A stretch of 14,401 nt of DNA from Vulcanimicrobiia bacterium (GCA_024281135.1 JAMXLG010000065.1:1-14401), one strand, 5' to 3'. Shown: positions 6,681-13,120, numbered from the stretch's first letter. Notes: generated by a model from the letters alone, not told the origin. Program-made: numbers and translations.

Positions 6681-7592
6681 TCACGCCGGTACCTCTCGCC
6701 GGAACCACGCGATCGTTCTAGCAAGTCCTTCGCTCATCGGCGTCTGCGCGCGCCATTTGAGAAGCGTTCGTGCGCGTGTAAGATCGGGACGCCGCTGACG
6801 AGGGTCGTTTTTGGGTAGCTGCCGGTGCCGAATACGAAGCGGGATGGCGCACAGGTCGCTTATCGTGCGCGCGATCTCGAGAACGCTCACCTCCTCATCG
6901 TTCCCGATGTCGACCACCCAATATGCAGGGCTATCGATCGCGGAAAAACGCAAAATCGCTTCGATGAGATCGTCGACGTAGCAGAGCGAACGTGTTTGGC
7001 TTCCGTCCCCGAAAATGGTCAGCGGTTCACCGGCGAGAGCCTCACCGATCAACGTGGGAACGACGCAGCCGTCATCTCGGCGCATGCGTGGGCCGTAGGT
7101 GTTGAAAATGCGAACCATCCTGCCATCTAGTCTATCTGTTCTACGATGGGCCGCAATGACGGCCTCTCCGTGGCGCTTGGCTTCGTCGTACCACGGGCGA
7201 GGGATGATCGAGTTCACCTCGATCGGATCCCCATAAATTTCTGAGGTGGATGCGTAAAGAACGCGAGCGCCGTGCCGCAAAGCGAGCTCGCAGCAGAGTT
7301 CCGTCCCTCGCGAATTAGCACGCAGCGTGGTCTCCGCCCGTTCCGCGTAGTCAATCGCGCTCGCGGGTGAGGCAAAGTGAAAGATCGCGTCAACACGCTC
7401 GAGCTTCGGAAGCGTTTCACTCACGTCGACTTCGACAAACCGAAATCGATCGTCGTCCAGTATGCTCGAGAGTTTAGCTATGTTGCCGGTCACCAAGTTG
7501 TCGACACCGATCACTGCGTGCCCCTCGCGCAGGAGCGCGCCGCACAGGTGCGATCCGAGAAATCCGGCGGCTCCTGTAACAAGAGAGATCAT
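6681..7592 (-). CDS. UDP-glucuronate decarboxylase (UDP-xylose synthase)-like SDR protein
   Basis: The product is 303 residues, an extended SDR with the NAD-binding GAAGFLG at 7-13 and acidic D31 for the ribose. The catalytic set is STSE (S117, E118) with YDEAKR (Y135, K139). The Glu after Ser is typical of UDP-glucuronate decarboxylases (TSEVYGDP), as are YDE(G/A)KR, VRIFNTYGPRM and the sugar-binding GDGSQTRSLCYVDDL. The expected product is UDP-xylose. The loop between E118 and Y135 is 17 residues against 27 in classical UXS: the stretch around HPQ.E.YWG is missing. Activity may therefore be altered or lost, and another sugar-nucleotide reaction is possible. The ATG at 7592 overlaps the stop of a UDP-glucose-dehydrogenase remnant (ATGA). 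No strong ribosome site of its own is seen, consistent with former translational coupling. Confidence 0.82.
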   Translation of the reverse strand: MISLVTGAAGFLGSHLCGALLREGHAVIGVDNLVTGNIAKLSSILDDDRFRFVEVDVSETLPKLERVDAIFHFASPASAIDYAERAETTLRANSRGTELCCELALRHGARVLYASTSEIYGDPIEVNSIIPRPWYDEAKRHGEAVIAAHRRTDRLDGRMVRIFNTYGPRMRRDDGCVVPTLIGEALAGEPLTIFGDGSQTRSLCYVDDLIEAILRFSAIDSPAYWVVDIGNDEEVSVLEIARTISDLCAIPLRIRHRQLPKNDPRQRRPDLTRARTLLKWRAQTPMSEGLARTIAWFRREVPA

Positions 7593-7705
7593 GCCGAGAA
7601 GCCGAGCGCACGCAAGCGGCGCGCGTCGAGAGGATTTCGCATATCGAAGAGATTGCCGCGATGCATCGTTTCGTAAACGCACTGCCAATCGAGCGAACGG
7701 TAACG
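7589..7705 (-). pseudogene. C-terminal remnant of UDP-glucose 6-dehydrogenase
   Basis: The minus strand just before the SDR gene reads RYRSLDWQCVYETMHRG followed by NLFDMRNPLDARRLRALGF, then Ser-Ala-stop. This matches the ending of UDP-glucose/GDP-mannose dehydrogenases: an E-F-x-x-L-D-W lead-in, then (F)DxRNxxDxxxxRxLGF, normally finished by Y-x-x-I/V-G-R, which is absent. Only about 38 codons are recognisable; the remaining ~400 are missing, because the divergent HAD gene begins at 7777. Open frame continues leftward in sequence without further similarity I can see. The TGA overlaps the ATG of the SDR gene, as in an operon where dehydrogenase and decarboxylase convert UDP-glucose to UDP-glucuronate to UDP-xylose. 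I read it as the stump of a deleted gene; a short expressed peptide is possible but unsupported. Confidence 0.6.
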
Positions 7706-7776
7706 AAGCACGCCGGCGTTGTTATGTTGGGGACAGCGCCTGCGATTCGCGACATACAACGGGGGAATCGTCGCGC

Positions 7777-8301
7777 ATGAAGGAGCGCGCGATTTTTTTC
7801 GGCCGTGACGGCACGCTTATCGTAGATCGCCCGGGTAAACGCGACCCCGCAGCGATCGAGTTGATGCCGCACGCAGCCGATGCACTTGCGCTCGCACGCG
7901 AATGGGGTTACGCGGTTGCTGTCATGACGAATCAGCCCGTGGTTGCCGAAGGGGAGATCGATCAATCGCATCTCTTCCAGTTGCACGCGCGCATCGAGGA
8001 ATCGGCTGGGCCGATCGACGGCTGGTTCGTTTGTATTCGCGGCGTTGGCGACGGACGCGATTGGCGCAAGCCCGAACCAGGGCTGGTTCTTGCGGCGTCG
8101 GCGCGTTTAGGTATTTCGCCGGAACGTTGCACCATGATCGGAGATATCGGCGCAGATATCGAGGCGCGCGCGGCCGGCGCGCAGGCTGTTCTCGTGCCGA
8201 CGACAGTAACGCGACCGGAAGAGATTGCATTTGCGCCCGTCGTTGCGGACGACGTGCTCGAGGCAGTGCGTCGCGTGGTCGCGGAGAGCGCTAACGAATG
8301 A
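7777..8301 (+). CDS. GmhB-like HAD-superfamily protein lacking the catalytic Asp nucleophile
   Basis: The protein has 174 residues from ATG 7777, with a GGGGGAA ribosome site nine bases upstream. Overall it follows D,D-heptose-1,7-bisphosphate phosphatase / histidinol phosphatase: motif I region IFFGRDGTLIVD, motif II MTNQP (T51), motif III RKPEPG (K98) and motif IV IGDIGADIEAR (D123, D127). Motif I should read DxDGT, but the first Asp, which forms the phospho-enzyme, is Gly9 (GGC where GAC is expected). The GmhB zinc loop (C-P-H ... C-D-C before RKP) is also lost, leaving Cys86 and D95-W96. The other motifs are conserved, so it is not a random pseudogene, yet phosphatase activity by the usual mechanism is not expected. 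It is divergent from the sugar-nucleotide genes. A long in-frame extension upstream of 7777 overlaps them and is not coding. Confidence 0.82.
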   Translation: MKERAIFFGRDGTLIVDRPGKRDPAAIELMPHAADALALAREWGYAVAVMTNQPVVAEGEIDQSHLFQLHARIEESAGPIDGWFVCIRGVGDGRDWRKPEPGLVLAASARLGISPERCTMIGDIGADIEARAAGAQAVLVPTTVTRPEEIAFAPVVADDVLEAVRRVVAESANE

Positions 8302-8415
8302 AACGCGTCATAGCGTTGACGTGCTGCACGAAGTAGGACGTGCGCTTTCTCTGAACGCGCCGCTGGATTTATTCGGAAAAGTCGAGGGTATGTTATTCGC
8401 ACGATACTCCAGGTA

Positions 8416-8420
8416 GGAGG
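8416..8420 (+). promoter_or_regulatory. Ribosome-binding site selecting a TTG start
   Basis: GGAGG (in AGGTAGGAGG) ends seven bases before the TTG at 8428, fixing that start for the Lys-rich protein. The rest of 8302-8415 holds no gene or clear promoter that I can see. Confidence 0.65.
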
Positions 8421-8427
8421 TTTTGCT

Positions 8428-9150
8428 TTGGCAACGGCACGCCAGACGACCGATCACGACGAGATTCGTGAATGGGTCGAACGCAACGGCGGGAGACCCG
8501 CAGAAGTAGAAGGGACGGGCGGAATGCTGCGAATCGATTTCGGCGATCAAGATGGTCGCCTCGAGGAGATCGATTGGGACCACTTCTTCGATATTTTTGA
8601 CGCAAGCGGACTCGCGTTCTTGTACGATCCCGACGGACACATGAATAAGTTCGTTCAGGTCGGAGAAGATCAGACCGGAATTGGAATGACGGAACCCGAG
8701 GGACGCCGAGCCGCGGCCCGCGGAGCTTCCGCAACACGAAAGAAGTCGACATCACGAAAAAAGAACACAAACGGCCGCAAAAAGAGCACCAGCAGCGGTC
8801 GCAAAAAGAGCACGGGCGGTCGAAAGAAGAGCACCACCAACGGCCGCAAGAAGTCGTCATCACGCAAGAAGACGTCATTACGAAAGAAGACGTCATTACG
8901 AAAGACGACGTCCTCACGCAAGAAGACCTCTTCACGCAAGAAGAGCAGCGGCCGTAAGTATTCGCGTAAAGCCGGCAAGAAGGTCGAGCGCGCGATGCGT
9001 GAGTTGAAGCGCGGTGAGCTTCGCTCCGGAAAACGTGGACCGAAAGTCAAGAGCCGCAAACAAGCAATTGCGATCGGTCTCTCCGAGGCGCGTCGCGCGG
9101 GCGCCAAAGTTCCGCGACGCAAAGGCGGTCGTAGGAAGAAGAAAAGCTAG
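8428..9150 (+). CDS. Fusion of small acidic domain, Lys/Arg-repeat tail and DUF6496-like segment
   Basis: The protein has 240 residues. Residues 1-80 form a compact domain, [21 protein letters not shown]... LRIDFGD... [14 protein letters not shown]... LAFLYDPDG, common as a stand-alone hypothetical protein and sometimes annotated by error as glucan branching enzyme. Residues 103-181 are tandem (T/S)xGRKKST and K(T/S)SxRK units, very basic and probably unstructured, like histone-H1-type bacterial nucleoid proteins. Residues 183-230 ([18 protein letters not shown]...[19 protein letters not shown]) match the DUF6496 pattern. DNA or RNA binding by the tail is inference from charge. The TTG start is set by GGAGG seven bases upstream. 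A 9-bp hairpin follows the stop by four bases. Confidence 0.8.
   Translation: MATARQTTDHDEIREWVERNGGRPAEVEGTGGMLRIDFGDQDGRLEEIDWDHFFDIFDASGLAFLYDPDGHMNKFVQVGEDQTGIGMTEPEGRRAAARGASATRKKSTSRKKNTNGRKKSTSSGRKKSTGGRKKSTTNGRKKSSSRKKTSLRKKTSLRKTTSSRKKTSSRKKSSGRKYSRKAGKKVERAMRELKRGELRSGKRGPKVKSRKQAIAIGLSEARRAGAKVPRRKGGRRKKKS
8734..8970 (+). repeat. In-frame tandem repeats coding Lys/Arg/Ser/Thr-rich units
   Basis: Two repeat registers lie side by side: 8-residue (24-base) units containing GRKKST at codons 116-141, then 6-residue (18-base) units K(T/S)S(S/L/G)RK at codons 142-177. Two adjacent 18-base copies around 8869-8904 (each coding KTSLRK) are nearly identical in DNA, suggesting recent slippage or unequal exchange, so copy number may vary between strains. 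Confidence 0.8.
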
Positions 9151-9154
9151 ACGC

Positions 9155-9177
9155 GGTTTGCGCGCTTAGCGCAAACC
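9155..9177. terminator. Hairpin after the Lys-rich gene, possible terminator
   Basis: GGTTTGCGC pairs perfectly with GCGCAAACC around a GCTTA loop, beginning four bases after the TAG. There is no T-run after it on either strand, so it may stabilise the 3' end or act with Rho and not as a classic intrinsic terminator. The rest of 9178-9259 is GC-rich with a looser GCGAAG/CTTCGC stem near 9211-9238. Confidence 0.45.
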
Positions 9178-9259
9178 CATCCGGCCGCATGCGGGGTTCC
9201 GGCGGCGCCGCGCGAAGGTAAGCGTACGCCTTCTTCGCACATGTCTCTGGGGTGTTCGG

Positions 9260-10906
9260 GTGCCAGATTCAAGAACTAGCGATCGCGATGTCGGCCGTTC
9301 TAACGACCGTGTGTTGATGAGACAGGCCGCTTCACTTCTTGCTACCGATCTTTCGCTGGGCGAACTCTTTGAGCGATTGACGCGTCTGCTTGCCGAATAC
9401 GTTGATTCTTCCGTCGTCTTCATCGCGCTCGCGCGCTCCGACGGCGGCCATGCTATCGAGTATTTCTACGACCACGGCGAGATCCGTCGCTATCCGCATA
9501 TCAAGCTCGAACCGACTTCGCGCGCGCGCGAAGTGATTCAAACGGGCGCGACGATTTGGGGAAACAGCCCAGAGGTTTGGGCACCGATGGGAACGACTCC
9601 GATCAACCGCGATCGTCCATGGACGAACGATACCGTTTCCGCGATGTTTGTACCGATGCGCGCCGGCGGCGACATGATCGGTGCTCTTTCCGTGCAAACC
9701 ACGCGACGCGATGCCTACACCGAAGCGGACGTTGATATCGTTTCCGCGATCGGTCACTATCTTGCTGTGGCCGTGCAAAACCAGCGCATGTATCAGGCGC
9801 TGCAACGAACCGCCGAGTATGACGCGCTAACCGGCCTTGCCAATCATTCGCGTATCTCGCGCGAGATCGATAAGGCGCTCGCTACCGCAACATCGACGCG
9901 ACCGGCGGTTGCGATCATGCTCAACGTGGTGAACTTCGGCACGTTCAATGCCACATATGGCTATGTCGAAGGCGACGAGGTGTTGCGCCAAATCGCGCGA
10001 GTCCTACGTGATTTCGAAGATGCTGATGACGTGATTTCGGTCGGCCGGTTCGGGCCGGACGTGTTCATGGTGCTGCTTCGCGAAACCGCACCGGATCTGG
10101 TGGCGCATTTCGTCGAACGGCTTTGCACGAAGCTGAGAGCCCTCGCGTATGTGGCTCGCGATCAAACGTTGCCGGTTCCAATCGCGCTCGGATATGCGCT
10201 CGCGCCATCGGATGCCGGCTCGCGCACAGACCTCGTTGCGCTCTGTATGCAGCGTACCCGTTTGAGCCGCAAGCAAGGTTGCCCGCCTGTCGGCGAAGAT
10301 GACGTGGACGCATACACATTACACGGATCGTTTGCGAACGTCGAGACGATCGTTCACGCGCTGCTTGACCGCGATCCATTCACGCGCGTTCACTTACTCC
10401 AGGTCAATACGATGGCTAAGCTGTGGTCGGAGTTCAACCTCGAGCTCGATCGCGCACAGCTCTCCAAGTTCTTGCAGGCCAGTTTGCTGCACGACGTCGG
10501 CAAGCTGCTCGTATCCGACAGCATTCTCATTAAACCCGGGCGCCTCTCCGACTCCGAATACGAATCCGTGATAAAACATGCAGCGTTCGGTGCGCAGATT
10601 CTCGCGCAGCACCCGGGATACGCAGACGTGGCGCAAATCGTCGGCCAGCATCACGAGTGGTGGGACGGAAGGGGGTATCCAGCCGGACTGGCCGGCGAGG
10701 CGATCGATCCGATCGCCCGCGCGATCGCGATTCTCGATGCGTTTTCCGCAATGGTCGCCGATCGCCCATACCATCGGGGCATTAGCGAAGACGCGGCGCT
10801 CGCCGAGCTGCAGCGGTGTGCTGGGACGCAATTCGATCCGCATTTGGTCGACCGGTTCGTAATCTGGCGCGAAGACGGCGGCATGGGCTGGCATGACGCG
10901 GGATGA
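9260..10906 (+). CDS. GAF - degenerate GGDEF - HD-GYP protein, probable c-di-GMP phosphodiesterase
   Basis: The product is 548 residues and soluble. A GAF sensor spans about residues 25-180 (SLGELFERLTRLLAEYV... MFVPMRAGGDMIGALSVQ). A GGDEF-fold domain follows (YDALTGLANHSRISREI to about 325), but its signature loop reads FGPDVF (264-269) in place of GGDEF, so cyclase activity is not expected; such domains often bind GTP or act as regulators. The HD-GYP domain (about 345-520) is intact: RDPFTRVH, HDVGK (H411, D412), IKPGRLS, HHEWWDGRGYP (H464 to P474) and the DRPY region. HD-GYP enzymes hydrolyse c-di-GMP to pGpG or GMP using a metal centre. The GTG at 9260 has GGGG seven bases upstream. The gene ends 31 bases before tRNA-Arg. 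Confidence 0.9.
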   Translation: MPDSRTSDRDVGRSNDRVLMRQAASLLATDLSLGELFERLTRLLAEYVDSSVVFIALARSDGGHAIEYFYDHGEIRRYPHIKLEPTSRAREVIQTGATIWGNSPEVWAPMGTTPINRDRPWTNDTVSAMFVPMRAGGDMIGALSVQTTRRDAYTEADVDIVSAIGHYLAVAVQNQRMYQALQRTAEYDALTGLANHSRISREIDKALATATSTRPAVAIMLNVVNFGTFNATYGYVEGDEVLRQIARVLRDFEDADDVISVGRFGPDVFMVLLRETAPDLVAHFVERLCTKLRALAYVARDQTLPVPIALGYALAPSDAGSRTDLVALCMQRTRLSRKQGCPPVGEDDVDAYTLHGSFANVETIVHALLDRDPFTRVHLLQVNTMAKLWSEFNLELDRAQLSKFLQASLLHDVGKLLVSDSILIKPGRLSDSEYESVIKHAAFGAQILAQHPGYADVAQIVGQHHEWWDGRGYPAGLAGEAIDPIARAIAILDAFSAMVADRPYHRGISEDAALAELQRCAGTQFDPHLVDRFVIWREDGGMGWHDAG

Positions 10907-10937
10907 GCGCGGCCGAATGAGCGAGAGCGTAAAATAC

Positions 10938-11011
10938 GCGCTCGTAGCTCAATTGGATAGAGCAAGGCACTCCTAAGGCCGAGGTTGGCGGTTCGATTCC
11001 GCCCGAGCGCA
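10938..11011 (+). tRNA. tRNA-Arg, anticodon CCT
   Basis: A cloverleaf can be drawn. Acceptor GCGCTCG (10938-10944) pairs with CGAGCGC (11004-11010), discriminator A. The D stem is GCTC/GAGC. The anticodon loop is CTCCTAA with CCT at 10972-10974. The T arm is GGCGG-TTCGATT-CCGCC. CCT reads AGG, hence arginine. CCA is not encoded, and TTTTT follows at 11012-11016. The anticodon stem is poor: only three Watson-Crick pairs flanked by A-G oppositions at both ends (27-43 and 31-39). The 3' end is repeated in inverted form at 11073-11090. Confidence 0.88.
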
Positions 11012-11023
11012 TTTTTGGCTTTC

Positions 11024-11058
11024 GGACGTCCGCTGAGCGTTTGGCTCGGGGGACGTCC
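11024..11058. other. Imperfect long hairpin downstream of tRNA-Arg
   Basis: The palindrome GGACGTCC occurs at 11024-11031 and again at 11051-11058, and between them GAGC (11035-11038) pairs with GCTC (11044-11047) around a GTTTG loop. The whole forms a ~14-bp stem with one short internal mismatch. It lacks a following T-run. It sits between the tRNA 3' end and that end's inverted copy, so the two structures can nest. Confidence 0.6.
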
Positions 11059-11072
11059 TTGATGCGAGAGCG

Positions 11073-11090
11073 TGCGCTCAGGCGGAATCG
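11073..11090 (-). repeat. Inverted partial copy of the tRNA-Arg 3' end
   Basis: TGCGCTCAGGCGGAATCG here is the reverse complement, with one mismatch in 18, of CGATTCCGCCCGAGCGCA (10994-11011), which is the T-arm 3' half, acceptor strand and discriminator of the upstream tRNA. It reads the tRNA sequence on the minus strand. The copies are 61 bases apart. No integrase gene is nearby. Confidence 0.75.
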
Positions 11091-11138
11091 CGTTTTGAAG
11101 AAGCGGAGGTTTCGACTGAGCCGTCGGACGTTGTGGTT

Positions 11139-11678
11139 ATGATCGGGACGTTTTTTCGGCGGGTTCGGAGGGCGGCTTGGATTTTGCGGTTTGCGGTGCC
11201 GGCGCTTGGCGAGTTGATTTTGCATCAAGTGGTGGAGTATACGAGTCAGCGTGGGCGGCTTGGGTTTGTTGGGGCGCGGGTGTTTATACCGCCGGATGTT
11301 TCGTTTCGGTTTGCTGAAAATATTGAGCTTGGGGCTGATGTGAGGCTTGGAGTCGGAAATCGGTTGTGGGCTTCTCCGAATGCGCGGATCACGTTTGGGG
11401 AGTACGCGATGCTTGGACCCGACGTCACGGTTCTTACGGCAAACCACAGCTACGATGTGCGCGACGTGTCGGTTTTCGATCAACCGGAACGCGAGCGCGA
11501 CGTTCGCATTGGGGCGGATGTGTGGATTGGTGCGAACGCTGTGATTTTGCCCGGAGTGACGATCGGCGATGGTGCGGTCATTGCTGCGGGAGCCGTCGTC
11601 AACGCCGACGTCGAGCCGTTTACCGTTGCCGGCGGGGTTCCGGCGCGCCGCATCGGAGCGCGTGGTTCGACGGAGTAG
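11139..11678 (+). CDS. Hexapeptide-repeat acyltransferase (left-handed beta-helix, CysE/LacA/NodL type)
   Basis: The protein has 179 residues. An N-terminal basic amphipathic helix (FFRRVRRAAWILRFAVPALGELI) precedes the left-handed beta-helix, with hexapeptide turns such as ENIELGADVRLG, ARITFGEYAMLGPDVTVL, ANHSYD, then RIGADVWIGANAVILPGVTIGDGAVIAAGAVV and the family ending FTVAGGVPARRIG. The His in ANHSYD is at the usual catalytic-base position of this O-acetyltransferase group. Acetyl-CoA and a sugar or antibiotic hydroxyl are typical substrates, but the actual one is not readable. The ATG at 11139 (GGA ten bases upstream) or a GTG at 11133 could be used. The first ~270 bases are strongly G+T-rich on this strand, unlike the neighbouring genes, which may point to transfer. 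Confidence 0.85.
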   Translation: MIGTFFRRVRRAAWILRFAVPALGELILHQVVEYTSQRGRLGFVGARVFIPPDVSFRFAENIELGADVRLGVGNRLWASPNARITFGEYAMLGPDVTVLTANHSYDVRDVSVFDQPERERDVRIGADVWIGANAVILPGVTIGDGAVIAAGAVVNADVEPFTVAGGVPARRIGARGSTE

Positions 11679-11769
11679 GGGCAAGCGTTACATGGGACCG
11701 GGCTTAGGGCCTAGGTAGTGCGTTCTTTGGAAAGTAGCTTGAAGTACTTGGGCGGGGTACCATTGGGGC

Positions 11770-13074
11770 GTGGACGCAAAGGTTACCATCGGCACGGCTG
11801 AGGGGCGGTATGGCATATCCTCGGATCTGCTTGCCGAATTGTGCGACCGGGCACCTGATGCGATCTGCGTGATCGAACGCCGGGCGAATTCCCCGGACTA
11901 TGTCTTCCGGTATGTCAACCGCGCGTTCGAAGTCATGTATGGATGTCGTCGTGATGTGACGCTCGGATCCTCAGCTGATGCTTTTATGCGCGAGCGCAGC
12001 ACCGCGGAAGATCGCGAGCGTGTCAATGAAGCGCTCGACCGTCATGAGCCGTTTCGAATTCGACGCGGCTTTACGCGTGCGGACGGAAACTTTATCTGGA
12101 TAGAAGCGAATTTTTCGCCTATTCCCTGGGACGGCGGAAACCGGTGGATGTTTATCACGCGAGATGCTACGCGTGAGAAACGCGCGCACGACCGCACGGT
12201 GCAACTCACGACTGCCGTCGAGCATGGATACGATCCGGTCGCGATATGTAACTGGTCGCCCGAGCGCATGTGGGTCGTCTCCTATACAAACGACGCGTTT
12301 ACGCGCATAACCGGATACTTGCAGGAAGACGTGGTCGGAAAACCATGGCTCGAGTTTCTGTGGGATCCGCGTGATATTCCGCGTCTCGAAACGATGCGCG
12401 TCGCGTTGTATGCGGGGCAACAGGTGCGCACGGAAGTGGACTACCGCCGGAAAGACGGGCGTCACGGGATATTCGAAGTCTACGTTCAGCCGATTCTAGA
12501 GTCGGCGACGCGCGAATATACCTCGATCGTCTGCGTCTTCCGCGATATCACGGACGCGCGACAACGCGAAGCGAAGCTGTTGTACGAAGCGGAGCACGAC
12601 CTACTTACCGAACTCTTTAACCGGCGCTACTTCGAACGCGCGCTCGAGACTGCGATTTCGATGACGCGCGCGGCTCCCGCGCACGCGCTGCTCTTTGCCG
12701 ATCTCGACGGATTCAAAGAAGTCAACGACCGGCTCGGGCACGAGATCGGCGACGAGGTGCTGCGCGCAGCGGCTCGCGCCTTCGATTCGGCGGTCTTCCG
12801 TACGGACGTGCTCGCGCGCTGGGGCGGCGACGAGTTCTCCGCGCTCCTCTACCACTGCTCGCTTGAAAACGGGATCCGAACGGCCGAGGAGATGGCGGCG
12901 GCCTTCAACTCTTCGCCCGACCGGCACGGGACGACGGTGAGTATCGGGATCGTCGCCATCCGTCCAAACGAGACGGTTGCCGACCTCATCCGCCGGGCCG
13001 ACCGCATGTGTTACAAGGCCAAAGCCGCCGGCCGGAACCGGGTGCTTGCCGACGCGGAGGGCCAACGCCCATAA
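11770..13074 (+). CDS. PAS-PAS-GGDEF diguanylate cyclase
   Basis: The product is 434 residues with no membrane segment. PAS1 spans about 20-135 (LCDRAPDAICVIERRANSPDY... FITRDATREK) and PAS2 about 150-265 (DPVAICNWSPER... VVGKPWLEFLWDPRD... VFRDITDARQREA). The GGDEF domain starts at about residue 277 (EHDLLTELFNRRYFERAL), with FADLDGFKEVNDRLGHEIGDEVL and an intact GGDEF at 352-356, so it should make c-di-GMP from two GTP. The inhibitory I-site (RxxD, Arg nine residues before GGDEF) is absent: that position is Phe in FRTD. Feedback control by product is therefore unlikely through that site. The GTG at 11770 follows GGGGT with ten bases of spacing. The upstream 91 bases show no clear promoter. 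A terminator follows at 13121. Confidence 0.9.
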   Translation: MDAKVTIGTAEGRYGISSDLLAELCDRAPDAICVIERRANSPDYVFRYVNRAFEVMYGCRRDVTLGSSADAFMRERSTAEDRERVNEALDRHEPFRIRRGFTRADGNFIWIEANFSPIPWDGGNRWMFITRDATREKRAHDRTVQLTTAVEHGYDPVAICNWSPERMWVVSYTNDAFTRITGYLQEDVVGKPWLEFLWDPRDIPRLETMRVALYAGQQVRTEVDYRRKDGRHGIFEVYVQPILESATREYTSIVCVFRDITDARQREAKLLYEAEHDLLTELFNRRYFERALETAISMTRAAPAHALLFADLDGFKEVNDRLGHEIGDEVLRAAARAFDSAVFRTDVLARWGGDEFSALLYHCSLENGIRTAEEMAAAFNSSPDRHGTTVSIGIVAIRPNETVADLIRRADRMCYKAKAAGRNRVLADAEGQRP

Positions 13075-13120
13075 GCACTCTTGCGAGGAAGCCGGAGGCT
13101 GTGATACAGTCTGTTGGCTG

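Noticed and set aside
7474..7986. A 170-codon minus-strand frame across the HAD gene and the intergenic region
   Set aside because: It is antisense to the HAD and out of frame with the SDR gene, with no domain resemblance. The meaningful minus-strand frame there is the short dehydrogenase remnant ending at 7589.
8734..8970. CRISPR-like repeats
   Set aside because: The repeats are 18-24 bases, directly adjacent, in frame, and code for RKK/TS units. There are no spacers.
10930..10935. TAAAAT as the -10 box of tRNA-Arg
   Set aside because: It ends two bases before the mature tRNA 5' end, so transcription would begin inside the tRNA.
10994..11090. Attachment site of an integrated element at tRNA-Arg
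   Set aside because: att duplications of tRNA 3' ends are direct repeats. This one is inverted, only 61 bases away, with no integrase or cargo between.
10782..11684. A 300-codon open frame on the minus strand
   Set aside because: It runs antisense through the tRNA-Arg gene and the whole acetyltransferase gene and is a low-complexity Pro/Arg/Asn/Lys string produced by the G+T bias of the plus strand. It has no family resemblance.
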